A DNA stretch of 64,000 nucleotides, from contig CP017948.1 in the NCBI GenBank assembly GCA_002838185.1, positions 930,001-994,000 of the forward strand, read 5' to 3'. Within the stretch, counting starts at the first letter, position 1. Each line of letters starts with the position of its first letter. Below are positions 38,899 to 49,158 of this stretch, one piece after another. This stretch comes from Tenericutes bacterium MO-XQ (GTDB taxonomy: Bacteria; Bacillota_I; Bacilli_A; Acholeplasmatales; Acholeplasmataceae). A program made the position numbers and the translations under genes. A model generated the notes under the pieces. The model was not told where the DNA came from, searched no databases, and saw only the letters and a program-made list of their open reading frames with translations.

Positions 38899-40683
38899 AT
38901 GTGTGGTATTGTTGGATTTATTGGACATAAACATGACGCAAAAGATGTCGTCTTAAACGGACTTACGAAATTAGAATACCGTGGATATGACTCCGCAGGT
39001 ATTTCTTTATTTAATCCAAAATTTAGATCTTTTGATATTTATAAAGATTTTGGACGTGTAGCAAAACTTAAAGAACTCACTAAAGATGCGATGATCTCTA
39101 ACGTCGGTATTGGCCATACAAGATGGGCAACACATGGCAAAGTGACGAAAGAAAATGCACATCCTCACTATTCTCAATCTAAAAGATTTATTATTGTACA
39201 TAATGGTGTCATTGAAAATCATGAAGAATTAAAAGCACAGTATTTAGCAAATGCTTTATTTTACTCTGAAACAGATACAGAAGTGATTGCACAATTGATT
39301 GAATCATTTAGTGAAACATTAAGTGTTGAAAATGCTATTTTAACAACGCTTAAGCTTTTAGAAGGATCGTATGCACTTTTAGTAATTGATACAGAATCAC
39401 CAAACACCATATTCGCTGCAAAAAATAAATCACCACTAGTTCTTGGTCAATCAGAAGATGGTGTCACCATCGCATCTGATCTCATGGCACTTGTGGGCTA
39501 TAGCGAAAAGTATATTGCACTTGCTGATCATACGTTTGTAAGATGTGAAGCAGATAACGTTACGATGTATAATTTAAATCATGAAATACTACCTACTAGC
39601 TTCTTAGACATCGATTTAGATGAAGCAGATGCGGATATGGGTGAATATCAGCATTATATGTTAAAAGAAATCTATGAACAACCATCAGTGGTTAGAAGAA
39701 TCGTTCAAAACTACTTTGAAGATGGTGACATTAAAATATCTAAACAAGTGTTAAAAGATATTAAAAATTCTGATCGAATCTATATACTTGCTGCTGGAAC
39801 GTCCATGCACGCAGGATATGTTGGTAAATATATTCTAGAAGAGTTAGTAGAAATTCCAGTAGAGGTACATATTGCTTCAGAGTTTGCTTATCATACACCA
39901 TTACTCACTGAAAAACCATTCTTTTTAATGATTTCACAATCAGGAGAAACTGCTGATTTACGAGCATGTCTGATGAAAACTAAAAAGATGAATTATAAAA
40001 CATTAACAGTTACAAATGTGAAAACATCAACACTTGCAAGAGAATCGAATTATTTCTTAGAACTTTTTGCAGGTCCAGAGATTGCTGTGGCGTCTACAAA
40101 AGCATATGTTGCTCAAATAGGTGTATTAGCAGTACTTGCTTATGCACTTTCTGAACAATCCTTTGATTTAAAGAAAGCTTTGACAGATGTAGCTTTATCG
40201 ATTGAAGATTTCTTATCATCTCAAGATGTATCATCGATTGTTCATAAAATCATTACGAAACGTAATTGTTTTTATATCGGAAGAACCATTGATTATTACA
40301 CAGCTTTAGAGGCAGCTTTAAAATTAAAAGAAATATCATATATTCAAACAGAAGGGTTTGCTGCTGGAGAATTAAAGCATGGAACGATTGCTTTAATTGA
40401 AGAAGGTACACCAGTAGTTGCACTGATTTCAAATAAAGAAATATCAAGTAACACCAGATCAAATTTAAATGAAGTGATTGCACGTGGTGCATCAACCATT
40501 AAAATTTCGATGAAAAAGACATCGCATAAAGATGATGATATTATCTTAAAAGATGTTCATCCATTGTTAACACCAATGGTTATGGTTGTTCCTACACAAC
40601 TTTTTGCATATTATGCAGCTTTAGAACGTGGACTTGATATCGATAAACCAAGAAACCTTGCAAAAAGTGTAACGGTAGAATAA
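38899..40683 (+). CDS. glmS: Glutamine-fructose-6-phosphate aminotransferase
   Basis: A 594-residue enzyme making glucosamine-6-phosphate. The N-terminal glutaminase has the nucleophile C2 right after Met (MCGIVGFIG), with LEYRGYDSAG and GIGHTRWATHG. Two SIS domains follow (AAGTSMHAGY, SQSGETADLRA), and the C-terminal PRNLAKSVTVE is conserved. A TATAAT at 38858 and GGAGG precede it. There is no room for a glmS ribozyme in the 73 bp after the upstream terminator. First gene of glmSMU, the UDP-GlcNAc supply for the WbpA pathway. Confidence 0.96.
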   Translation: MCGIVGFIGHKHDAKDVVLNGLTKLEYRGYDSAGISLFNPKFRSFDIYKDFGRVAKLKELTKDAMISNVGIGHTRWATHGKVTKENAHPHYSQSKRFIIVHNGVIENHEELKAQYLANALFYSETDTEVIAQLIESFSETLSVENAILTTLKLLEGSYALLVIDTESPNTIFAAKNKSPLVLGQSEDGVTIASDLMALVGYSEKYIALADHTFVRCEADNVTMYNLNHEILPTSFLDIDLDEADADMGEYQHYMLKEIYEQPSVVRRIVQNYFEDGDIKISKQVLKDIKNSDRIYILAAGTSMHAGYVGKYILEELVEIPVEVHIASEFAYHTPLLTEKPFFLMISQSGETADLRACLMKTKKMNYKTLTVTNVKTSTLARESNYFLELFAGPEIAVASTKAYVAQIGVLAVLAYALSEQSFDLKKALTDVALSIEDFLSSQDVSSIVHKIITKRNCFYIGRTIDYYTALEAALKLKEISYIQTEGFAAGELKHGTIALIEEGTPVVALISNKEISSNTRSNLNEVIARGASTIKISMKKTSHKDDDIILKDVHPLLTPMVMVVPTQLFAYYAALERGLDIDKPRNLAKSVTVE

Positions 40684-40694
40684 GGAGGACTTAG

Positions 40695-42005
40695 ATGGGA
40701 AAATATTTTGGTACAGATGGTGTAAGAGGTGTGGCATTTGAAAAGTTAGATGCACATCTTGCTTATAAAATTGGTCAAGGCTTATCTCATGCGATTGACT
40801 CAAAAGAAGTGATTATCGGATATGATACAAGATTATCATCACCGATGCTAGCTTATATGATAGCAGCTGGTGCTTTATCAGAAGGATGTCATGTAAGATT
40901 TGCTGGTGTTTGTTCAACACCAATGGTAGCTTATTATTCAAAAGAAAAAGAAATCATTGGGGTGATGGTGACTGCGTCACATAACCCTTATACAGATAAT
41001 GGGATTAAAGTCTTTAATAGAGGCTTTAAGACAACAGATGAAGAAGAAAAGATATTAGAAAAGTTTATTGATGAACCAAAAAGTACAATCGAAGCTTTTG
41101 GAAAATTTGAATATGCGACTGATTTTAAGGAAACATATTTAAAAGTTTATGATCAATTTGAACTAAAAGAAACAGATGTAAAACTTGCTTATGATAGTGC
41201 CAATGGAGCAAACTATCAAATTGCTCATGAACTCATCTCTAAAGTTGCACCTAACAGTGTACAAATCGGAAATGTTCCTGATGGACTTAATATCAATAAG
41301 GGTTGTGGATCAACCCATATGGAACTCATTCAAGAGTATGTCAGAACCAATGATTTAGACTTAGGCTTTAGTTTTGATGGCGATGGGGATCGCTTACTCA
41401 TATGTGATAAAGATAGAGTCTATGATGGTGATGAAATCATTTATGTGATATCTAATTATTTAAAGAAAAAAGGACAACTTTCTAAAAACCATGTGGTCTT
41501 AACAAAAATGAGTAACCCTGGTATACTAAGAGCACTTAAACTTAACGGTATTGATTTTTCACTCACAGATGTTGGTGATAAATATGTATCACTAGAACTT
41601 ACCTCAAATGATTACATCATTGGTGGTGAAAATAGTGGACATGTGATTATGAGACATCTCCTTCACACAGGTGATGGCTTATTAGTCGCAATGTACCTTT
41701 TATCTATCATCGCAGAAGAGAAAAAATCAATTGCTGAACTAACTTCTGATATCACCTTATTTCCTTATCAACTGATTAATATCAAAGATGTTGATAAATC
41801 AATTTTAAAAACTGATGAAATGAAAAGATTTTTAAGCGATGTGAAACATTCACTTGGAGAAGATAGTCTACTCTTGGTTCGACCATCTGGCACGGAAAAT
41901 TTAATTAGAGTGACAGTTTCTCATCAAAATGAACATATCATGAAACATACCATTTTAAGCATCGTATCAAAAATAAAAAACTGGGGAGATGAAAATCATG
42001 CCTAA
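40695..42005 (+). CDS. glmM: Phosphoglucosamine mutase
   Basis: A 436-residue phosphohexomutase converting GlcN-6-P to GlcN-1-P. Seen: MGKYFGTDGVRG start, the phosphoserine loop VTASHNPYTDNG with S95, the metal loop FSFDGDGDRL, GGENSGH and the phosphate-binding VRPSGTENLIRV near the end. AAGGAGG overlaps the glmS stop. It overlaps glmU by 8 nt. Confidence 0.95.
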   Translation: MGKYFGTDGVRGVAFEKLDAHLAYKIGQGLSHAIDSKEVIIGYDTRLSSPMLAYMIAAGALSEGCHVRFAGVCSTPMVAYYSKEKEIIGVMVTASHNPYTDNGIKVFNRGFKTTDEEEKILEKFIDEPKSTIEAFGKFEYATDFKETYLKVYDQFELKETDVKLAYDSANGANYQIAHELISKVAPNSVQIGNVPDGLNINKGCGSTHMELIQEYVRTNDLDLGFSFDGDGDRLLICDKDRVYDGDEIIYVISNYLKKKGQLSKNHVVLTKMSNPGILRALKLNGIDFSLTDVGDKYVSLELTSNDYIIGGENSGHVIMRHLLHTGDGLLVAMYLLSIIAEEKKSIAELTSDITLFPYQLINIKDVDKSILKTDEMKRFLSDVKHSLGEDSLLLVRPSGTENLIRVTVSHQNEHIMKHTILSIVSKIKNWGDENHA

Positions 42006-43383
42006 AACTTATGGTCTTGTGCTTGCAGCCGGCAAAGGCACAAGAATGAAAACAGAAATGCCAAAATGTGCTTATCCAATCTTGAAAAAACCAATGATTG
42101 AATATATCGTTGAAAAATTGGAAAAAACAAAAATTGAAGAAACAGTAGTTGTTGTGGGTCACAGAAAAGAAGTCTTGATGGATATTCTTAAAGATCGAGT
42201 ACACTACGCTGAACAAACAGAACAGCTAGGTACAGGACATGCAGCATTATCTGCTGCACCTATCTTAGAAGATAAAGAAGGGGTTACGTTTATCTTACCT
42301 GGTGATATGCCTTTAATGGAAATCAAACTCACAGATAAGATTTTAAAAGCACATGAGGAAATGGGTAATGATTTAACTGTCGTTTCCATGGTTTTTGATA
42401 ATCCTAAATCTTATGGTCGCATTGTAAGAGATCAATATGGATCGATTGCTGCAATCGTAGAAGATAAAGATTGCACAGGTGAACAAAAGAAAATACAAGA
42501 AGTGAACTCTGGTGTTTATGTCGTTAACAATAAAGCATTATTTAAAGTATTAAGAACCATTAAGAAAAATGAACGTAAAGGTGAGTATTATTTAACTGAC
42601 ATCGTTGCACTCATGAGACATGATTATAAGATTGGATCATTTGTTGTGCGTGACGCATATCAAATGATGGGTGTTAATGATTTATATTCTGTAAGTATCG
42701 CAGAGCGTTACTTAAGAGATGAAATTAACCGTAATCATATGTTAAATGGTGTTGAGATGGTATCTCCAAATACCATTACCATTGGTCATAATGTTATTAT
42801 TGAACCAGGTGTTACGATTTATCCAAATACAACTATCACTGGTGATTCAGTGATTAGAGAACATGCAATCATTGGACCTAATACAGAAATTCATAATGGA
42901 CGTATTGATGAACATGCAGAAATTAAGCACTCTCTTGTTTATGATTCAATTGTTGGTGCATATACATCAGTTGGACCGTTTGCTCATTTGAGAAATCATG
43001 CGGAAATTGGAGCGCATAATAGAATTGGTAACTTCGTTGAAGTTAAGAAATCTTCTACTGGAACGAATACGAAAGCTGCTCACTTATCTTATATTGGAGA
43101 TGCAGAAGTAGGATCTAACGTTAACTTTGGTTGTGGATCCATTACAGTTAATTACGATGGTGTTAATAAGCATAAGACTAAGATTGGTGATGACGTCTTT
43201 ATTGGCTGTAACGTCAATATGGTTGCGCCACTTACGATTGAAAATGAAGTGTTTATCGCAGCTGGATCTACAGTAACCACTGATGTACCTAAAGGTTCTC
43301 TTTCTATTGCTAGAAATCATCAAATCAATAAAGCAGATTATTATCATAACTTGATTAAACCTAAACCAAAAGATGATAAATGA
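41998..43383 (+). CDS. glmU: Bifunctional GlmU (GlcN-1-P acetyltransferase / GlcNAc-1-P uridylyltransferase)
   Basis: A 461-residue two-domain enzyme giving UDP-GlcNAc. The N-terminal nucleotidyltransferase has LAAGKGTRMKTEMPK (9-23) and ILPGDMPLM. The C-terminal left-handed beta-helix has repeated hexapeptides and the active-site text NFVEVKKS, AAHLSYIGDAEVG and GCGSITVNYDG. ATG 41998 is 9 nt after GGGGAG; the in-frame ATG at 41989 touches that ribosome site and is less likely. A terminator follows. Confidence 0.95.
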   Translation: MPKTYGLVLAAGKGTRMKTEMPKCAYPILKKPMIEYIVEKLEKTKIEETVVVVGHRKEVLMDILKDRVHYAEQTEQLGTGHAALSAAPILEDKEGVTFILPGDMPLMEIKLTDKILKAHEEMGNDLTVVSMVFDNPKSYGRIVRDQYGSIAAIVEDKDCTGEQKKIQEVNSGVYVVNNKALFKVLRTIKKNERKGEYYLTDIVALMRHDYKIGSFVVRDAYQMMGVNDLYSVSIAERYLRDEINRNHMLNGVEMVSPNTITIGHNVIIEPGVTIYPNTTITGDSVIREHAIIGPNTEIHNGRIDEHAEIKHSLVYDSIVGAYTSVGPFAHLRNHAEIGAHNRIGNFVEVKKSSTGTNTKAAHLSYIGDAEVGSNVNFGCGSITVNYDGVNKHKTKIGDDVFIGCNVNMVAPLTIENEVFIAAGSTVTTDVPKGSLSIARNHQINKADYYHNLIKPKPKDDK

Positions 43384-43410
43384 TGTAAATAAATTTCAAT
43401 AAGTGTAAGA

Positions 43411-43440
43411 ATGGCTTAAACTTTATTTAAGCCATTTTTA
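43411..43440 (+). terminator. Terminator of glmSMU
   Basis: Perfect 10-bp stem ATGGCTTAAA/TTTAAGCCAT, loop CTTTA, T-rich tail. Confidence 0.85.
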
Positions 43441-43443
43441 TTA

Positions 43444-43452
43444 TGATATAAT
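43444..43452 (+). promoter_or_regulatory. Extended -10 promoter
   Basis: TGATATAAT (TGnTATAAT form), 36 nt before the GNAT gene. The same extended -10 type recurs at 47299, 49116, 51347, 54920, 59432 and 60869. Confidence 0.65.
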
Positions 43453-43487
43453 CAAATTATAAATAAGAGTTAAGGGAGATTATTAAA

Positions 43488-43952
43488 ATGGCAAGCGATT
43501 CTAAAGATATGTTAGTTGATTTATATCAACCAATCATTAAAGATGTTGAATGTAAATATGAAATTAAAAGAGTTTTATCACCAAATAGTGATAAAGTTTT
43601 AAAGTTTATTGAAGAAAACTTCTCTGCTGGATGGGTTTCAGAAGCAAAAGCTGGATTGTATCAAAATCATCCAACGTGCTTTATTGCTGTTGATGAAGGT
43701 AAAATCATTGGATTTGCTTGTTATGATTCAACAGCTAAAGCTTATTTTGGTCCAACTGGTGTTGATGAAACTTATAGAGGACAAGGCATTGGTAAAGCAT
43801 TACTCTTAAAATGCTTAGTTTCTATGAAGCATGATGGTTACGGATATGCAATCATCGGTGGTGTTGAACCAAAGAATTGGGCTTTTTATGAAAAAGCGTC
43901 AGGTGCAAGACCTATTGATAACAGTAAAAAAATATACACACGCATGGTTTAG
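43488..43952 (+). CDS. GNAT N-acetyltransferase
   Basis: A 154-residue GNAT protein. The acetyl-CoA loop is YRGQGIGKALL (about 102-112), followed by GYGYAIIGGVEPKNWAFYEKASGA. Motif order and length are normal. The substrate is unknown. AGGGAG precedes the ATG. It is 35 bp before the GH20-like gene with no terminator between, so the two probably form one transcript, perhaps for amino-sugar use. Confidence 0.78.
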   Translation: MASDSKDMLVDLYQPIIKDVECKYEIKRVLSPNSDKVLKFIEENFSAGWVSEAKAGLYQNHPTCFIAVDEGKIIGFACYDSTAKAYFGPTGVDETYRGQGIGKALLLKCLVSMKHDGYGYAIIGGVEPKNWAFYEKASGARPIDNSKKIYTRMV

Positions 43953-43987
43953 CAATAAGCCATGTTTTCATTGAAAGGGAGATTGTG

Positions 43988-45832
43988 ATGAACATTAAAG
44001 GAATAAAGATTGATAAACAATTAGAAATAATTAAGAGCTATAGTCAATTTGATATGAATCAAGTTGACATGATTGATTTTAAACAATCAAGTGATCAAGA
44101 TTATCACATCATTAAAGATAAGCATAACTATCAAGTATTTTATAATAATGAAAGAGATATCTATGCTGCACTAGGATATATCTTTAGTCATTTAAATAAT
44201 CAAGATTATGATATCAAAAGAACCAGACTTCTAGATGATCTTGGATATATGATTGATTGTGCAAGAAATGCTGTGCCAAAGATAGAAACATTAAAACGAC
44301 AAATCGTTAATTTATCTTTAATGGGATATACCTATATTGGATTATACTTAGAAGATCTATTTGAAATTGAAAGCGAACCTAAGTTTGGTTATATGCGTGG
44401 ACGCTACACTAAGGCTGAAATTAAGGATTTAATCGCTTTTTCTAAACTCTTTGATATCAAGGTCATTCCATATATCCAAACGTTAGCACATCTAAATGCC
44501 ATATTTAAACATAAGGAATATAGTCAAATCTTAGATATTAACGATATTATGCTTGTTGATGAGCCTAAAACATATGAGCTAGTTGAAAAGATGCTAGTTA
44601 CTGTTAAAGATTTATTTGAAACAAATGTCATTAATATCGGTATGGATGAGGCATGGATGCTTGGTTTAGGTAAATATCTATCAAAAAATGGCTATCAAAA
44701 CCGTATGGATATTATGATCAAACATTTGAATAAGGTATTAGAACTATGCGTGAAACATAACATTAAAGCATCGATGTGGACAGATATGTTTTTCCATTTA
44801 AGAGGTGGACAGTATTTTGCTAAAGGAGTCACATCTTTTGAAGATATCAAAGATATGATCCCGAGTGATGTTGAACTGGTCTACTGGGACTATTATCATA
44901 CAGAACAAAAAGATTATGATGATAAGTTTGAATCTTTAAAGACACTCACTTCAAATTACGCGTTTGCCGGTGGTGCGTGGAAATGGGTAGGATTTGTGCC
45001 CTTTAATGGGTTTTCAAAAAGAAGTTCAATTCCAGCAATAGCTGCATGTAAAAAAGCCGATGTTAAGCATTTTGTTGTTACATCTTGGGGAGATAATGGT
45101 GCAGAAGCTTCGATGTTTTCAATTCTTCCAAGTTTATATTTTATTTCCGAAAGTTTTTATGATGATGGTTTAGGAAATATGAATGAGTTTTTACTAGGGT
45201 TAACAGGATATACCAAAAAAGCTTGGATGGATTTGGATTTACCTAATCAAATCTATCCATCTAAAGAAATAAGAACTGTTAATCCATCTAAATATTTATT
45301 ATTTGAGGATGCTTTACTTGGAGATCCTAATATTAAACTGCATCGTTCCTATCAACATACGTATCATCGTATAAAAGAAAGATTAAAACCATATACTAGA
45401 GTAAATTCAGACTATAATTATATATTTGATACAATTTATCGATTAACGCATATCTTAGAAGACAAATCAGTATTAAGCTTAGATATCTTTGCTGCATATC
45501 AACAAAAGAATTTAAATATACTTAGAGATATAGCAGAACATAAAATCGTCAAGATTATTAAAGATATCAAAAAACTACTCTTTGTCTTTAGAAAACAATG
45601 GTATGAGGAAAATAAACTTCAAGGATTTGAAGTACAATCCTATCGATTTGGTGGTTTAATCCAAAGACTAGAAGAAATAAAAGATATTATTCTAAGTTAT
45701 GTCGATGGGCATATCGAAAAAATCGATATGTTAGATGAAAGAATTTTAAATGTAGCAGATGATGATGACCCATATTTAGGATGTATCTATTACAATCAAT
45801 TTGTCAAATATGTGACATTTGGAACATTCTAA
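43988..45832 (+). CDS. Cytoplasmic GH20 beta-N-acetylhexosaminidase-like protein
   Basis: A 614-residue protein with a TIM-barrel like glycoside hydrolase family 20. The catalytic Asp-Glu pair is D220-E221 in INIGMDEAWML. DDLGYMIDCARNAVPKIETLKRQI at the barrel start and VYWDYYHTEQ, GGAWKWVGF and VTSWGDNGAE later fit GH20 enzymes that remove terminal GlcNAc or GalNAc. No signal peptide, so substrates must enter the cell first. A long helical tail follows from about 430. ATG 43988 is 6 nt after AAGGGAG. Confidence 0.75.
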   Translation: MNIKGIKIDKQLEIIKSYSQFDMNQVDMIDFKQSSDQDYHIIKDKHNYQVFYNNERDIYAALGYIFSHLNNQDYDIKRTRLLDDLGYMIDCARNAVPKIETLKRQIVNLSLMGYTYIGLYLEDLFEIESEPKFGYMRGRYTKAEIKDLIAFSKLFDIKVIPYIQTLAHLNAIFKHKEYSQILDINDIMLVDEPKTYELVEKMLVTVKDLFETNVINIGMDEAWMLGLGKYLSKNGYQNRMDIMIKHLNKVLELCVKHNIKASMWTDMFFHLRGGQYFAKGVTSFEDIKDMIPSDVELVYWDYYHTEQKDYDDKFESLKTLTSNYAFAGGAWKWVGFVPFNGFSKRSSIPAIAACKKADVKHFVVTSWGDNGAEASMFSILPSLYFISESFYDDGLGNMNEFLLGLTGYTKKAWMDLDLPNQIYPSKEIRTVNPSKYLLFEDALLGDPNIKLHRSYQHTYHRIKERLKPYTRVNSDYNYIFDTIYRLTHILEDKSVLSLDIFAAYQQKNLNILRDIAEHKIVKIIKDIKKLLFVFRKQWYEENKLQGFEVQSYRFGGLIQRLEEIKDIILSYVDGHIEKIDMLDERILNVADDDDPYLGCIYYNQFVKYVTFGTF

Positions 45833-45840
45833 TGTAAAGA

Positions 45841-45859
45841 AATGTAAAAAATTTACATT
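45841..45859 (+). promoter_or_regulatory. Palindromic operator upstream of glnA
   Basis: AATGTAAA-AAA-TTTACATT, 8-bp arms, ends 5 nt before the -35 box. It resembles a GlnR site (TGTnA...TnACA), but the gap between half-sites is 5 rather than 7. Confidence 0.45.
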
Positions 45860-45863
45860 AGTA

Positions 45864-45892
45864 TTGACATTTTACCCTTTTTGAACTACAAT
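45864..45892 (+). promoter_or_regulatory. glnA promoter
   Basis: Consensus TTGACA (45864-45869), 17-nt spacer, TACAAT (45887-45892). Confidence 0.85.
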
Positions 45893-45925
45893 TTAAACAA
45901 AAATAAGGGGATAAAGTGTGAATTT

Positions 45926-47263
45926 ATGAAAGAATATACAAGATTAGATATTATAAGAGAAGCAAAAGAAAACAATGTTAAATATGTTAGACTACAATTT
46001 ACAGATATGTTAGGTACTGTAAAGAATGTAGAAATACCTGCAACCAACCTTGAACGTGCGTTATCAAACGAAATTATGTTTGATGGGTCATCTATTCAAG
46101 GTTTTGTGCGTATAGATGAAGCAGATATGTATTTATATCCTGATTTATCAACATGGTTAATCCTAGAATGGGAGAGTCTTCCAGAAGGAAAAGTTGCACG
46201 CTTAATCTGTGATGTATACACCACAGATCACGTACCATTCGAAGGTGATCCTAGATATATCTTAAGAAGAAACCTAGAAAAGATGAAGGCACTTGGCATT
46301 GAAAAGTTTAATGTAGGTGTTGAACCTGAGTTTTTCTTATTTAAATTAGATGAACATGGTAAGCCAACGATGGAATTTTCTGATTTAGGTGGCTATTTTG
46401 ATCTTGCACCTATCGATGGTTCAGAAGATGTCAGACGTGATATTGTTTTGGAACTTGAAAAAATGGGATTTGATATGGAAGTGTCACATCATGAAGTAGC
46501 GTTTGGTCAACATGAGATTAATTTCCATTTTGATAATGCACTTGAAGCGTGTGATAATATTCAAACATTTAAAATTGTTGTTAAAAATGTTGCAAGACGA
46601 CATGGCTATCATGCAACATTTATGCCAAAACCTATTCAAGGTATTAATGGCTCAGGGATGCATACAAACTGTTCTTTATCAACAGAAGGAAAGAACTTAT
46701 TTTATGACCCATCAACAGATAATCAATTATCAGAAACAGCACTTAGATTTATTGCTGGTGTCATGAAATATGCTCAAGAATTCGCACTTCTAACAAATCC
46801 AACGGTTAACTCTTATAAAAGATTAGTTCCAGGATATGAAGCACCATGCTACATTTCATGGAGTGATGCAAATCGTTCAACGATGGTTAGAATTCCAGCT
46901 GCTAGAGGGAATGCAACACGTATTGAAGTAAGATCTGTAGATCCATCTGCTAACCCTTATCTAGCAATGTCAGGATTACTCGCATCAGGCTTAGAAGGTG
47001 TTAAAAATGAAATGAGTCCTTTAAGTCCTTTAAAGAAAAACTTATTTAAGATGAGTGATGCAGAACGTAAACGTTTAGGCATCAAAAATCTTCCTGAATC
47101 TTTAAAAGAAGCGATTGAAAACTTTAGTGGTTCATCGTTAATGAAAGAAACAGTTGGTGACTTTCTATATGCAAAACTGATTGAAGCGAAAACCAGAGAA
47201 TGGGATGAGTATAAAGTCAGAGTCACTGCCTACGAGCTTGAAAAGTACTTACCAATCATTTAA
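45926..47263 (+). CDS. glnA: Glutamine synthetase type I
   Basis: A 445-residue glutamine synthetase making glutamine from glutamate and ammonia. Seen: [70 protein letters not shown] and [12 protein letters not shown]. Length and the lack of the adenylylation-site insert fit the Bacillus GSI-alpha class. ATG 45926 is the natural family start, though AAGGGG lies rather far (15 nt) upstream. Its glutamine can feed GlmS and GuaA. A terminator follows. Confidence 0.95.
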   Translation: MKEYTRLDIIREAKENNVKYVRLQFTDMLGTVKNVEIPATNLERALSNEIMFDGSSIQGFVRIDEADMYLYPDLSTWLILEWESLPEGKVARLICDVYTTDHVPFEGDPRYILRRNLEKMKALGIEKFNVGVEPEFFLFKLDEHGKPTMEFSDLGGYFDLAPIDGSEDVRRDIVLELEKMGFDMEVSHHEVAFGQHEINFHFDNALEACDNIQTFKIVVKNVARRHGYHATFMPKPIQGINGSGMHTNCSLSTEGKNLFYDPSTDNQLSETALRFIAGVMKYAQEFALLTNPTVNSYKRLVPGYEAPCYISWSDANRSTMVRIPAARGNATRIEVRSVDPSANPYLAMSGLLASGLEGVKNEMSPLSPLKKNLFKMSDAERKRLGIKNLPESLKEAIENFSGSSLMKETVGDFLYAKLIEAKTREWDEYKVRVTAYELEKYLPII

Positions 47264-47285
47264 AAGGCGAAATAACGCCTTTTTT
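47262..47285 (+). terminator. glnA terminator
   Basis: AAAAGGCG/CGCCTTTT stem with loop AAATAA and a T run. Confidence 0.85.
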
Positions 47286-47339
47286 TAATGTCTATTTAAT
47301 GATATAATTTAAATAAGATATTCGTTTAGGAGGATTAAA

Positions 47340-49088
47340 ATGAAAAACTGGGATTTAAATGATTTGTATCATGGTTTTGATGACGCATATGAGCGTGATC
47401 TAAAAAAACTAGAAGATAAGATGGATGATTTAAAAAACTACATTTTATATCAAAAACAAGAAAATGATATGCAATACATTGAAGGATATATTAAAAGAGA
47501 AGAAGAAATTGTTAGATTATCTAGATCTTTAGGTGCGTTTGCATCACTTACGATGGCAACAGATGTTAATCATGAGGTTGCACCTAGATATATGGCAAAA
47601 CTTCAACAAATCTTTAGAAAAGTGACTGCAGAGCAAGTCATTTTCCAAAGATATTTAGCAAGTGTAGATTTAAACAAAGTTAAAGAACATTCAAGTTTAA
47701 TTAGAAAGTACTTATACTTACTTAAAAAAGACCAAGAAGATGCAACCCATCTTTTATCTGAAAAAGAAGAAGTATTATACTCTAAGATGAGAGAATTTGC
47801 TTCATCAGGTTGGTCACAATTACATTCAATTACAACAGCGAATTTACCTGTTGATTTTGAAGGTAAAGAAATCACTTTAAGTGAAATTAGAAACTTAGCT
47901 TATGACAATGATAAAGATATCAGAGAAAAAGCTTATCATGCAGAACTTAAAGCTTATGAAAAGATTGAAGATCAAGTTGCGTTTGCATTATCTAATATCA
48001 AACGTGAAGTGACTACCATGAATGACCTTCGTGGCTATGAATCAGCTTTATCAAAAACATTAACACAATCCAATATGACTAAAGCAACTTTAGACGCAAT
48101 GATTGAAGCGATGTTAGAGTATCGTCCTTATTTTGCGGCTTACTTAAAGGAAAAAGCAGCTTATTTAGGACATAAAGGGTCTCTTCCTTTTTATGATTTG
48201 TTTGCGCCAGTTGGAAATCTTACAAAAACGTATACTTATGAAGAAGCACAAAAAATCATCAAAGATGCATTTTATGGCTATTCAAAACGTTTAGGTGATT
48301 TTGCAACGAAAGCATTTGATCATAACTGGATTGATCCATTTCCTAAAAAAGGTAAACGTGGTGGAGCTTTCTGTTCTAACCAACCTCAAATTAAACAATC
48401 AAGAATCCTATCTAACTTCACAGGATCATTATCTGATGTTTTAACATTAGCTCATGAACTTGGACATGGATATCATGGAGAAGTGATTGCTGATAATGAT
48501 CCACTTCATTGGTCTTATCCAATGCCTCTAGCAGAGACCGCTTCCATTTTCTGTGAAACGATTGTTAATAATTATCTATTAAAATCACTTAAAAAAGATG
48601 AAGAAAAATTATCTGTTTTAGAAAACTCTCTTCAAGGAGATACACAAGTCATTATTGATATTTTATCAAGATATATGTTTGAATCTAAATTATTTGAAAA
48701 TGCAACAGGACCTATCAATAAGAAACAAATGAAAGAGTGGATGTTAGAAGCTCAAAAAGAAGCGTATACTGATGGTCTTGACCATGAAGTCTTACATCCT
48801 TATATGTGGCTTAACAAAGGCCATTACTACAGTGCTGGATTAAGTTTTTATAACTTCCCATATGCATTTGGATTACTTTTTGGAAAAGGTTTATATGCTG
48901 CTTATTTAAAAGATCCTGATAAGTTCTTACTTCATTATGACCACTTACTTGAACTTACAACGAAGACTTCAGTTGAAGAAGTTGCTAAGACCATGGATAT
49001 TGATGTGACTTCAAAAGATTTCTGGATTTCATCACTTGAACAAGTGAAGAAAGATATCGATGAAGTTATCTTATTATTTAAAAAATAA
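47340..49088 (+). CDS. pepF: Oligoendopeptidase F (M3 metallopeptidase)
   Basis: A 582-residue M3B-family peptidase cleaving short peptides in the cytoplasm. The zinc site is HELGH (372-376) in LTLAHELGHGYHG, with the third ligand Glu in AETASIFCE about 25 residues later. NFTGSLSDVLTLAHE and GHYYSAGLSFYNFPYAFG are typical of the clade. It has its own extended -10 promoter (TGATATAAT, 47299-47307) and AGGAGG ribosome site. Confidence 0.92.
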   Translation: MKNWDLNDLYHGFDDAYERDLKKLEDKMDDLKNYILYQKQENDMQYIEGYIKREEEIVRLSRSLGAFASLTMATDVNHEVAPRYMAKLQQIFRKVTAEQVIFQRYLASVDLNKVKEHSSLIRKYLYLLKKDQEDATHLLSEKEEVLYSKMREFASSGWSQLHSITTANLPVDFEGKEITLSEIRNLAYDNDKDIREKAYHAELKAYEKIEDQVAFALSNIKREVTTMNDLRGYESALSKTLTQSNMTKATLDAMIEAMLEYRPYFAAYLKEKAAYLGHKGSLPFYDLFAPVGNLTKTYTYEEAQKIIKDAFYGYSKRLGDFATKAFDHNWIDPFPKKGKRGGAFCSNQPQIKQSRILSNFTGSLSDVLTLAHELGHGYHGEVIADNDPLHWSYPMPLAETASIFCETIVNNYLLKSLKKDEEKLSVLENSLQGDTQVIIDILSRYMFESKLFENATGPINKKQMKEWMLEAQKEAYTDGLDHEVLHPYMWLNKGHYYSAGLSFYNFPYAFGLLFGKGLYAAYLKDPDKFLLHYDHLLELTTKTSVEEVAKTMDIDVTSKDFWISSLEQVKKDIDEVILLFKK

Positions 49089-49094
49089 TATGAG

Positions 49095-49124
49095 TTGTTT
49101 AACGTGATGAAAATGTGCTATAAT
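49095..49124 (+). promoter_or_regulatory. Promoter of the chain-length control operon
   Basis: TTGTTT, 18-nt spacer, TATAAT at 49119-49124 with extended TGC before it. Confidence 0.65.
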
Positions 49125-49158
49125 TTATTTAAACAAATGTCCAAGGGAGGATTAGTAG

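Noticed and set aside
45841-45859. Canonical GlnR operator
   Set aside because: The half-site gap is 5 instead of 7 bases, so it was recorded as an unspecified operator.
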